Assembly (NCBI GenBank): GCA_964487195.1
Contig: CAZAPV010000045.1
Location: forward strand, 1 to 6,815
Length of the DNA: 6,815 bases
Direction of reading: 5' to 3'
From: CAZAPV01 sp964487195
Lineage (GTDB): Bacteria; Patescibacteriota; Patescibacteriia; SG8-24
Position 1 is the stretch's first letter, and every line of letters begins with the position of its first letter. The position numbers and the translations under genes were made by a program. Below the pieces are notes generated by a model. That model worked only from the letters and a program-made list of their open reading frames with translations. It was not told the origin of the DNA and searched no databases. Of this stretch, positions 1 through 4,727 are shown in pieces.

Positions 1-266
1 AAATTGTGGCCGACGCCGGGGATGTATGCCGTCACTTCCATCCCGTTCGACAGCCGGACGCGCGCGATCTTCCGAAGCGCCGAGTTCGGCTTCTTCGGAG
101 TCATCGTCGTCACTTTGACGCACACGCCGCGTTTGTACGGCATCCCTTTCGAGAGGTAGGTGCGCTTACGATGGAGCGTATCCAGCGTGAAGGTGAGCGC
201 GGGCGTCTTCGATTTCGACTTGATCGATCTCCGACCCTTGCGGATCAGTTGGTTCATCGTCGGCAT
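1..266 (-). CDS. rpsL: 30S ribosomal protein S12, 5' part (gene runs off the left edge)
   Basis: Component of the small ribosomal subunit near the decoding centre. The first 88 codons are present and read without interruption. The start MPTMNQLIRKGRR and the core KRGVCVKV, TPKKPNSALRK (residues 56-66), VRLSNGMEVTAYIPG and GHN are diagnostic for S12. The lysine matching E. coli K43, a classic streptomycin-resistance site, is unmutated (K58 here). Twenty residues separate the AL at 23-24 from KRGVC, against five in E. coli; this is the long form also found in Firmicutes and many other bacteria, so it is not odd in itself. The ATG at 264-266 is the family's usual start. No Shine-Dalgarno sequence precedes it; the upstream stretch is T-rich. 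The remaining third, including the usual QEHS motif, lies outside the window. Identity is certain. Confidence 0.97.
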   Translation of the reverse strand, partial: MPTMNQLIRKGRRSIKSKSKTPALTFTLDTLHRKRTYLSKGMPYKRGVCVKVTTMTPKKPNSALRKIARVRLSNGMEVTAYIPGVGHN

Positions 267-310
267 AAACAAAAAAGATTTCCAAAACGGTTTCGTTTTC
301 TTGTGCGCAA

Positions 311-339
311 ACGGTACCACGGCGTTTACGGAACGTCAA
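311..339 (-). promoter_or_regulatory. Possible rpsL promoter
   Basis: On the minus strand a TTGACG (334-339) is followed, after exactly 17 nt, by TACCGT (311-316), about 45 nt before the rpsL start. The -35 is good (5/6) but the -10 matches only at T1, A2 and T6. A second TTGACG at 345-350 lies 11 bp further upstream. The terminator at 360-387 separates this site from the gene upstream, so rpsL does need a promoter in this gap. Confidence 0.35.
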
Positions 340-359
340 GCGTGCGTCAAGGGGATACC

Positions 360-387
360 AAAACGGCCCGGCGTATGCCGGGCCGTT
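360..387 (-). terminator. Intrinsic terminator after the surface-protein gene
   Basis: A perfect 11-bp inverted repeat (362-372 with 377-387) has a 4-nt loop and starts 11 nt beyond the surface-protein stop codon. On the minus strand the stem runs into a short run of four T (363-360). The U-tract is short, but the very stable GC stem and its position make a terminator likely. Confidence 0.7.
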
Positions 388-398
388 CGCCGTTCTCT

Positions 399-2276
399 TT
401 AATGTTGGACGCTGAACAGTCCGTCCTCGAAACCGATGATCGGATTTTCGATCGGGAGCGAGAGCCAGCCGGTTGAGACGTTGTTCCGAACGAACCGAAG
501 CTGGAAATTGTTGGCGGTGAACGCGTCCATGCTGGTGAACAGCCTCCTGCCCGTTCCGGTGGTATACCAGATGTTCGGGCTGTTCGGTTCCTTGAGTACG
601 GCCGCCGCGGGCCAGCCGGCGAAGAGCGTGTCCATCGTGATCGGTTCGCCGACCGTGAACAGGATGAACAGCGTCGGATCGATGTCGATGATGTCGCGGT
701 TCCAACCCGGACCGACGAGCGCTTGTGCGGTCGCTTCGTCATGGACCCAGCGGAGTTTGTACCCCGGTTCGACGTAGTACGTCTTCGGGTCGGAGACGAT
801 CTTCACCAAGTGCGTGCCCGGCCTCACCAGGATCGGATTGCCGAGCGGGATCGACGCGAGCGTCGGACCGTCGACGATGTGGACGTCGCTGAAGTTCTGA
901 TACCAGCTCATGAAGATCGGCAGCGTCATGAACGGGTGGCGCTTGGCGTCGAGGCCGATGTAGTAGACGGTGTCGAAACCCGGGAGTTTGACGAGGCTGT
1001 CGACCGGGACGGTCGGCGGAAGCACCTTGTTTGCGTCGCTCCGGCTCATGAGGCCGGCGTGAATCGACGGCTGGCCCTGGGCGCCCTGGTTCTCGCCGCC
1101 AGTCGGCGGGGGCGTAACTCCCCCACCACCTCCACCTCCGCCATTTTCACCGCCGCCGCCTCCTTGCTCGGGTGGCGCGACGATCGAGAAATCGTTGTCG
1201 CTTTCATCGGTTGCGCCGACGATGCCGCCTGTTTTAAGCGCCTCTGCCTTGATTCTCGCGTGCGTCGTCGCTGGACCGGTGATGAACCAGTTATAGCTGC
1301 CATCATTCGTCTCATTTGCGGAGAGCACGGTGTAGTTCGCGCCGCTGTCACGGGAGAGGGAGATGCGCACGCCGGTGATGCCGTTGCCGCTCGATCCCCA
1401 AAAAATGGTGTGATTGGTGTCGACGTCGAGCGACTCGCCGCCGTTCGGATCGGCGACCGTGATCGTGGGCGCGCTCGTGCCGCCGCCTCCGCCGCCCGCC
1501 GTGGACGTCGCGGCGAATTCGGAAAGATCGGACGTCGTGAACGTACAGTAGCTGTCAGCGACAACGCACGTCGTCAGTTGCGCCCATTCTCCGCCGGGTT
1601 CTTTTGAGAAGACCTTAAGGGTGTGTCCGTTCAGCGAACTCGAAACGGAAATCTTTATTGTGACTGCAGGATTCACGGTGAGGCCGAGATCCGGCAAGCC
1701 CATTTGCATCTCGCCGCGCACGGTCTGATCCGCCGGCAACCCGGTCGTATCTGCGGCGTCCGACATCGCCAAGTTAGCAAAGTTGGTATCCTCGGCCGTC
1801 GTCATCGTGGTTCCATCTGCAATCTGAATGATCGGACCCCCGGCATCGATCTGAACATTGCCGAAGAACCTGATCTGCGTCGTATTATTGATATCCCCGC
1901 CTGCTGGCACTATCAGGCCGGCTTGGAGAAGACTCGGAGCGTCGCTGGACGCGATCTCGTACCGATTGGTCGCGGGGTTATAGGCGCCAAGCTCGGAATT
2001 GGAGGATCGAGGAAGCGACAAACCGTAGCCAAATCCGTAGCCAAATTGATCCAAATTATCGCCGGTGTCCCTTGTACCCGCGCTTGCACCGCCATCCCAG
2101 CCATAACCGAAACCATAGCCATAACCGAAACCATCTTCCCAACCCACGGGGCCGGTCTGGCGCGCGAATTGCGCGAACACCGCCGGGCCGAACACCGCCG
2201 CGAAAACGAGGCTGACGATAACCGAAAAAATCGCCCTGGGCGACACTATCTTCTTTAAAAAGCCATCGTCTCGCAT
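399..2276 (-). CDS. Secreted multi-domain surface protein with CPR-type C-terminal repeats
   Basis: A 625-residue exported protein of unknown specific role. Residues 1-35 form a signal peptide: K8-K9, a hydrophobic core at about 15-34, and a likely cut after VFA at 35. A Gly/Tyr/Phe repeat follows at 49-60 and 78-85. Residues about 200-258 form a beta-rich module with C237 and C244, well placed for a disulfide. After a Gly6 linker (261-266), residues 267-366 resemble the Kre9/KNH Ig-like family, with the signature PNGGESL and the later GSYNW. A Gly-rich linker (371-386) leads to three related units at about 428-487, 488-546 and 558-621, each with an LVK- or VLK-like start and a YYI, YYV or WYT strand. 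Such C-terminal units are common in Patescibacteria surface proteins. The ATG at 2274-2276 puts the signal peptide at the N-terminus; there is no clear Shine-Dalgarno. It could be an adhesin or cell-wall-associated protein. Export is well supported, function is not. Confidence 0.9.
   Translation of the reverse strand: MRDDGFLKKIVSPRAIFSVIVSLVFAAVFGPAVFAQFARQTGPVGWEDGFGYGYGFGYGWDGGASAGTRDTGDNLDQFGYGFGYGLSLPRSSNSELGAYNPATNRYEIASSDAPSLLQAGLIVPAGGDINNTTQIRFFGNVQIDAGGPIIQIADGTTMTTAEDTNFANLAMSDAADTTGLPADQTVRGEMQMGLPDLGLTVNPAVTIKISVSSSLNGHTLKVFSKEPGGEWAQLTTCVVADSYCTFTTSDLSEFAATSTAGGGGGGTSAPTITVADPNGGESLDVDTNHTIFWGSSGNGITGVRISLSRDSGANYTVLSANETNDGSYNWFITGPATTHARIKAEALKTGGIVGATDESDNDFSIVAPPEQGGGGGENGGGGGGGGVTPPPTGGENQGAQGQPSIHAGLMSRSDANKVLPPTVPVDSLVKLPGFDTVYYIGLDAKRHPFMTLPIFMSWYQNFSDVHIVDGPTLASIPLGNPILVRPGTHLVKIVSDPKTYYVEPGYKLRWVHDEATAQALVGPGWNRDIIDIDPTLFILFTVGEPITMDTLFAGWPAAAVLKEPNSPNIWYTTGTGRRLFTSMDAFTANNFQLRFVRNNVSTGWLSLPIENPIIGFEDGLFSVQH
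414..995 (-). repeat. Three tandem ~60-residue protein repeats in the surface protein C-terminus
   Basis: The encoded units are residues 428-487 (816-995), 488-546 (639-815) and 558-621 (414-605). Each opens with LVKLPG, LVKIVS or VLKEPN, continues to a short aromatic strand (VYYIG, TYYVE, IWYTT), then a basic/aromatic turn (KRHPF, YKLRW, GRRLF), and ends in a PLGNPI, VGEPI or IENPI turn. The units are diverged at the DNA level, so this is an old protein repeat and not a recent duplication. Confidence 0.7.
2022..2132 (-). repeat. Gly-Tyr/Phe dipeptide repeats just after the signal peptide
   Basis: Two blocks encode alternating glycine and aromatic residues: GFGYGYGFGYGW (residues 49-60, DNA 2097-2132) and FGYGFGYG (residues 78-85, DNA 2022-2045). 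The DNA repeats as well, with near-identical copies of ccataaccgaaa and ccaaatccgtag, so the blocks may vary in copy number by slippage. They lie in a low-complexity stretch between the signal peptide and the first folded module. Confidence 0.75.
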
Positions 2277-2312
2277 AAGTGAAGGGACCGAAAGAGATTA
2301 AGATCACTTGTT

Positions 2313-2341
2313 AGTATAGCACTTTTTGAACCGGTGTGGAA
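2313..2341 (-). promoter_or_regulatory. Extended -10 promoter of the surface-protein gene
   Basis: TGCTATACT (2313-2321) is an extended -10 element with a 5/6 hexamer. The hexamer 17 nt upstream, TTCCAC (2336-2341), is a poor -35, as is usual when the extended TG is present. Transcription would start near 2306, giving a leader of about 30 nt. It is the only strong promoter signal in the 96-bp gap behind the M50 protease gene. Confidence 0.6.
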
Positions 2342-2349
2342 GACTGTTC

Positions 2350-2358
2350 TGTGGATAA
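2350..2358 (-). promoter_or_regulatory. Single DnaA-box-like site
   Basis: TTATCCACA on the minus strand is a perfect match to the DnaA box consensus TTATNCACA. It is a single copy 9 nt upstream of the -35 of the surface-protein promoter. There is no cluster of boxes and no AT-rich unwinding region, so it is not an origin. It may be a regulatory DnaA site or simply chance. Confidence 0.3.
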
Positions 2359-2372
2359 ACGAGGTTTCCGGC

Positions 2373-3041
2373 TCAAAAAATACCGAGCATCCCCTGCACC
2401 CCGGCAGCGGAAAAAACGAAATTGAGCGCAGCGCCGAAAATCGTTCCGAGCACCGAGATCGGCGAGAACGAGTCGAGGATGATCAGCACGAGCAGTATGA
2501 TCGGCCCGCGCGTTTCGAGGAAGAGCATCGTCTGCCGGTACTTGGGGCTCGTGAGCAGCGCGGCGAGCAGCTTCGAGCCGTCGAGCGGCGGCACCGGGAT
2601 GAAATTGAACAGGCCGAGCACGACGTTCACCGCGACGAGCATGGTGAGGAATATCGGCAGGAGATTGAACGGTTGCAAATGGAGCGTCTGGAGCGAGAAC
2701 TTGAGGAGCAGCACGTAGACGAACGCGCCGAGGAAATTCGCGAGCGGTCCGGATAATGCGACGATCGTCGCGCCCCATTTTTGGTAGCGGAGATTGTACG
2801 GATTGAACGGCACCGGTTTCGCCCAGCCGATGATCGGGATGTGAAAGAGCGCGCCGATCAGCGGGATCAGCACCGTGCCGATCGGATCGAGGTGCGCGAG
2901 CGGGTTGAGCGTCAGCCGGCCCATCCGCTTGGCGGTTTCGTCGCCGAGCAGGAAACTGGCGAGCGCATGGCAGTACTCGTGGGTGGAGAGCGAGATGATG
3001 AATGCGACGAAGGCGACGAGGGAAACTGTGAGGGAATTCAT
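2373..3041 (-). CDS. M50-family site-2 protease (intramembrane zinc metalloprotease)
   Basis: A predicted 222-residue polytopic membrane protease that cuts substrates inside or near the bilayer. The zinc motif HEYCH (residues 21-25, HExxH) lies in the first membrane segment, followed by NPLAHLDPIGT (46-56) and the second active-site motif NFIPVPPLDG (146-155), whose Asp154 completes the zinc site. Hydrophobic segments fall at about 4-32, 53-74, 91-115, 126-148, 180-190 and 197-213. The compact form, with no PDZ or CBS domain, matches the short YwhC/SpoIVFB-like bacterial M50 group. I chose the ATG at 3039-3041 because it places the HExxH helix near the N-terminus as usual. The ATG at 3081-3083 would add 14 unrelated residues and run through the rpmB promoter. 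No Shine-Dalgarno is visible. The substrate is unknown; membrane-bound anti-sigma factors or leftover signal peptides are typical for the family. No clear terminator follows, so read-through into the surface-protein gene is possible. Confidence 0.93.
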   Translation of the reverse strand: MNSLTVSLVAFVAFIISLSTHEYCHALASFLLGDETAKRMGRLTLNPLAHLDPIGTVLIPLIGALFHIPIIGWAKPVPFNPYNLRYQKWGATIVALSGPLANFLGAFVYVLLLKFSLQTLHLQPFNLLPIFLTMLVAVNVVLGLFNFIPVPPLDGSKLLAALLTSPKYRQTMLFLETRGPIILLVLIILDSFSPISVLGTIFGAALNFVFSAAGVQGMLGIF

Positions 3042-3048
3042 CGGGGTC

Positions 3049-3077
3049 TTGTCAAAAATGAGATTCGCTGCTACACT
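3049..3077 (+). promoter_or_regulatory. rpmB promoter
   Basis: TTGTCA (3049-3054, 5/6) and TACACT (3072-3077, 4/6) are separated by exactly 17 nt. The predicted start near 3084 leaves a leader of about 16 nt before the rpmB ATG, with no Shine-Dalgarno. The promoter lies in the 58-bp gap shared with the divergent protease gene. Confidence 0.7.
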
Positions 3078-3099
3078 GCGCACGTACTTATTGAAATGT

Positions 3100-3297
3100 A
3101 TGGCCAGACTTTGTGATCACTGCGGCCGCGGATCGAATCGCGGGAACTCGCGCAGCCACTCGAACATCGCGACGAAGCGTCAGCAGTTCGCGAATCTGCA
3201 GGCCCGCCGGATCGGCGGAACGCGGATGACCGTCTGTACGCGCTGCCTGAAGACGATGGACAAGACGCTCGCGTCGAAGAAAGCGGCGTCGGTTTGA
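3100..3297 (+). CDS. rpmB: 50S ribosomal protein L28
   Basis: A 65-residue protein of the large ribosomal subunit. The start MARLCDHCGRGSNRGN, then SHSNIATKRQQFANLQ and the end VCTRCLKT are the L28 signature (family form: CDVCGK, SHSN, TKRRW/F, NLQ, VCTRCL). Both zinc-ribbon pairs are intact, CxxC at 5-8 and CxxC at 46-49, so this is the zinc-binding C+ form. Length is normal. I chose the ATG at 3100-3102 because it gives the canonical MAR start; the ATG at 3096 is in another frame and stops after six codons. It is the only plus-strand gene in the window, and it has its own promoter and terminator. Confidence 0.97.
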   Translation: MARLCDHCGRGSNRGNSRSHSNIATKRQQFANLQARRIGGTRMTVCTRCLKTMDKTLASKKAASV

Positions 3298-3327
3298 TTT
3301 TCGCAGAAAACCGGATCGGACGCAAAC

Positions 3328-3360
3328 AAAAACATCCCGACGAAATGTCGGGATGTTTTT
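3328..3360. terminator. Bidirectional intrinsic terminator between rpmB and tRNA-Pro
   Basis: A perfect 10-bp stem (3332-3341 with 3347-3356) has a 5-nt loop and is flanked by an A-run on the left and five T on the right. Read on the plus strand it ends rpmB. Read on the minus strand it starts within a few nt of the tRNA-Pro CCA end and runs into TTTTTGTTT, so it also ends the tRNA transcript. Confidence 0.92.
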
Positions 3361-3433
3361 GGTCGGGCCGGAGGGAATCGGACCCTCGACTCACCCACCC
3401 CAAGGGTGTGTATTACCACTATACTACGGCCCG
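3360..3433 (-). tRNA. tRNA-Pro (anticodon GGG), CCA encoded
   Basis: A full cloverleaf can be folded on the minus strand. It has a 7-bp acceptor stem (CGGGCCG with CGGCCCG), discriminator A and encoded CCA (3362-3360). The D arm is GTAT/ATAC with a 7-nt loop holding G18-G19. The anticodon stem is CACCC/GGGTG with loop TTGGGGT. The variable loop is 4 nt, and the T stem is GAGGG/CCCTC with loop TCCGATT. The anticodon GGG (3401-3399) reads proline CCC and CCU codons; G37 next to it fits the TrmD methylation target of tRNA-Pro. The oddity is C at position 55, where nearly all tRNAs have U (pseudouridine). The short D arm is also unlike E. coli tRNA-Pro. The 5' end lies only 1 nt from the T-run of the preceding terminator, leaving no room for a promoter in the gap. 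Confidence 0.95.
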
Positions 3434-3434
3434 G

Positions 3435-3456
3435 AAAAAACTCGCGTTCCCGCGAG
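3435..3456 (-). terminator. Intrinsic terminator after the amidotransferase gene
   Basis: On the minus strand CTCGCG, loop GGAA and CGCGAG (3456-3441) are followed by TTTTTT (3440-3435). The hairpin begins directly after the amidotransferase stop codon and ends one base before tRNA-Pro. It may terminate only partly, or help define the tRNA 5' end. Confidence 0.75.
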
Positions 3457-4092
3457 TCACTTTTGAAGAACGATGCGGTCGATGAATTTGACGATCAAGT
3501 TTTCGGCCTCCGCACCTCCACGTTCAGGATGGAATTGCACGCCGTAGATGCCGGTGCCGGGAAGAACGAACGCCTGCACGGGGCAACGGTCGCTCGACGC
3601 GAGGACGATCGCGGCTGGCGGAAGAGAGACGATCCGGTCATGGTGCGCGCACTGCGCGGGGAAACAGTCCGGCGCGTCGGCGAACAGGATGTCGGCGAGC
3701 GCGTCGTCCGTGCACGCAATGTCGAACGTGCCGAATTCCTCGCGCGCTTCATCGCGGACGACCTTGCCGCCGAAAACGGTCGCAAGCAGCTGCGCGCCGA
3801 AGCAGACGCCCAGGACCGGGATCCGTTTCTCTTTTGCCGTCCTGATCGTTTCCATTAGCCACGCGAGATGCGGGACGTCCTCGAAAACGGAAAATCGGGA
3901 ACCGGCGATGATCACGCCGTCGACGCCTTCGAGGATCGCCGCACTCGGCGCCCCGGCAAACATGTCGACCGGGATGAGTTGCTCACGCGAGAGTTTCGAT
4001 GCGCGCAGGAACGATTCGTACTCGATCTGTCCGGACTTCGCGTCGCGAATCTGGAACAGGATGACGCGCGCCCGATCGCGATTCACTGCCAT
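3457..4092 (-). CDS. Stand-alone class I glutamine amidotransferase (GMP-synthase-like GATase1)
   Basis: A predicted 211-residue enzyme of the class that hydrolyses glutamine and passes ammonia to an acceptor. The catalytic triad is complete: Cys97 in the nucleophile elbow GVCFGAQ (95-101), with His188 and Glu190 in the motif QFHPE. GVDGVIIAGSRFSVFED (56-72) forms the family's oxyanion-side loop (usual form GG.P.SVYD), and AHHDRIVSLPP (149-159) matches the GuaA-type segment. There is no ATP-pyrophosphatase or dimerisation domain, so this is not full GuaA, and no partner synthetase lies nearby. Related stand-alone proteins include gamma-glutamyl hydrolase-like enzymes, so the substrate stays open. 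The start at 4090-4092 is fixed by an AGGAGG 7 nt upstream, the only strong Shine-Dalgarno in the window. A longer reading from 4218 would overlap the neighbouring gene and both promoter elements. Confidence 0.9.
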   Translation of the reverse strand: MAVNRDRARVILFQIRDAKSGQIEYESFLRASKLSREQLIPVDMFAGAPSAAILEGVDGVIIAGSRFSVFEDVPHLAWLMETIRTAKEKRIPVLGVCFGAQLLATVFGGKVVRDEAREEFGTFDIACTDDALADILFADAPDCFPAQCAHHDRIVSLPPAAIVLASSDRCPVQAFVLPGTGIYGVQFHPERGGAEAENLIVKFIDRIVLQK

Positions 4093-4099
4093 AGTGCTG

Positions 4100-4105
4100 C
4101 CTCCT
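4100..4105 (-). promoter_or_regulatory. Strong Shine-Dalgarno of the amidotransferase gene
   Basis: AGGAGG on the minus strand ends 7 nt before the ATG at 4092. It decides the start codon. It also shows that this organism uses anti-Shine-Dalgarno pairing at some genes although most genes here lack it. Confidence 0.85.
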
Positions 4106-4132
4106 CTGTCGTCGTGGAAAGAACGCGCCGAG

Positions 4133-4161
4133 AGTATCGCAAACGGACCGCGTTCGCGCAA
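4133..4161 (-). promoter_or_regulatory. Promoter of the amidotransferase gene
   Basis: TTGCGC (4156-4161) and GATACT (4133-4138) are separated by 17 nt. The -10 has an upstream TGC (4139-4141), making it an extended -10. The element lies just behind the stop codon of the thioredoxin-like gene and would give a leader of about 34 nt that includes the Shine-Dalgarno. Confidence 0.55.
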
Positions 4162-4168
4162 GATCCGG

Positions 4169-4582
4169 CTATTGGTTGGTGTTCCATGGGCAGCCCGCTT
4201 TCTCGGCGAGATCGGCAAGCGACTGTTCGCCGCTCACGCGGCTGCCGTCGGGGAAAATCCAGGTCGGATAGCTCTTGATCCCCGCGTCCTTGCACGCCTG
4301 CGTTTGGGCGCTGTTGTCGCCGGGGATGGCGCATTCGACGTACGTCACTTTGGAGAACGCGCTGCCGAAATCGCGCTTCTGCGCGGCGCAGTGCGGACAC
4401 CAGTACGCGCCGTACATCTTCACCCCTTTCTGGGTGAGGCACTCGGCGAGCGGGCCGGCCGCGCTCGGCGTCTGCTGGTATTCGGCGATGCGGACGATCG
4501 CGAACACGGCGAGAATGCCGACGATCACGAGCAGGATCACGGTGCGGAATTCGCGCACCTGGCGGGAAGATTGCAATGCCAT
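4169..4582 (-). CDS. Membrane-anchored thioredoxin-like protein (VKOR-partner type)
   Basis: A predicted 137-residue thiol-disulfide oxidoreductase held in the membrane by one N-terminal helix (about residues 13-33), with the catalytic domain probably outside. The active site is WCPHC (61-65) and the cis-proline is in SYPTW (104-108). The pattern MYGAYWCPHC, then YVEC, ACKDAGIKSYPTW, DG and SGEQSLADLAEKAGC closely follows the thioredoxin domain fused to, or paired with, vitamin K epoxide reductase (VKOR) homologues. No VKOR gene is in the window. Extra cysteines at 48, 84, 97 and 131 are typical of this subfamily and may relay electrons. The ATG at 4580-4582 gives a normal anchor; the upstream in-frame stretch is basic, unlike the family, and crosses a promoter and a terminator. 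There is no Shine-Dalgarno, and the promoter predicts a leader of only a few nt. A likely job is forming or reshuffling disulfides in exported proteins. Confidence 0.9.
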   Translation of the reverse strand: MALQSSRQVREFRTVILLVIVGILAVFAIVRIAEYQQTPSAAGPLAECLTQKGVKMYGAYWCPHCAAQKRDFGSAFSKVTYVECAIPGDNSAQTQACKDAGIKSYPTWIFPDGSRVSGEQSLADLAEKAGCPWNTNQ

Positions 4583-4592
4583 AACGGATTGA

Positions 4593-4621
4593 TTTATAAC
4601 ACGCTCTCCGGCGCGCTGCAA
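4593..4621 (-). promoter_or_regulatory. Promoter of the thioredoxin-like gene, predicted leaderless
   Basis: TTGCAG (4616-4621) and TATAAA (4593-4598, 5/6) are 17 nt apart. Transcription should start near 4585-4587, only 3-5 nt before the ATG. The -35 begins inside the T-tract of the ndk terminator. Confidence 0.6.
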
Positions 4622-4655
4622 GAAAAGAAAAACGTCCCGCGATTCTGCGAGACGT
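4620..4655 (-). terminator. Intrinsic terminator downstream of ndk
   Basis: On the minus strand a 9-bp stem (4655-4647 with 4640-4632, one G-U pair) with a 6-nt loop is followed by TTTTTCTTTTCTT. This is a textbook terminator, although it lies 72 nt beyond the ndk stop codon. Confidence 0.9.
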
Positions 4656-4682
4656 GATCGTCGCTCACGACAAGACGCGCGT

Positions 4683-4710
4683 ATCGTAGCACGCGGCGCC
4701 GACGCCGCAA
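4683..4710 (-). promoter_or_regulatory. Possible promoter in the ndk 3' region
   Basis: TTGCGG (4705-4710), a 16-nt spacer and an extended TGCTACGAT (4683-4691) point at the ndk terminator. A transcript from it would be about 55 nt and would hold two hairpins. The -35 overlaps a GC-rich inverted repeat (4693-4698 with 4703-4708), so the match may be chance. Confidence 0.25.
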
Positions 4711-4727
4711 GCGCGCGTTGTGGATAT

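Noticed and set aside
1119..1166. Low-complexity GC repeat that might be mistaken for a DNA repeat array
   Set aside because: It is the coding sequence for the Gly-rich linker (residues 371-386) in the correct frame of the surface protein; it is neither a CRISPR nor a mobile repeat.
723..1607. Long open frame on the plus strand (294 codons) opposite the surface-protein gene
   Set aside because: It is rich in Arg and Ala, has no recognisable domain, and mirrors the Gly-rich and GC-rich codons of the real minus-strand gene.
2342..2380. Possible terminator at the end of the M50 protease gene, using the TTTTTT in its last codons
   Set aside because: The sequence before the T-run folds only into a short interrupted stem, and the region after the stop has no convincing hairpin.
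3042..3083. Alternative M50 protease start at 3083 adding 14 residues
   Set aside because: The added residues do not look like the family N-terminus, and the start would require a leader running through the rpmB promoter.
3096..3116. Six-codon open frame (MYGQTL) whose ATG overlaps the rpmB start region
   Set aside because: It could be a tiny upstream frame, but it has no ribosome binding site and the overlap comes from the sequence ATGTATG. L28 clearly starts at 3100.
4093..4218. Alternative amidotransferase start at 4218 adding 42 residues
   Set aside because: It would overlap the thioredoxin-like gene and include the promoter. The AGGAGG before 4092 fixes the shorter start.
4719..4727. 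Second DnaA-box-like site (ATATCCACA on the minus strand) next to the ndk stop codon
   Set aside because: It has one mismatch, is isolated, lies in a terminator-side region and shows no cluster, so it gives no support for a replication origin.
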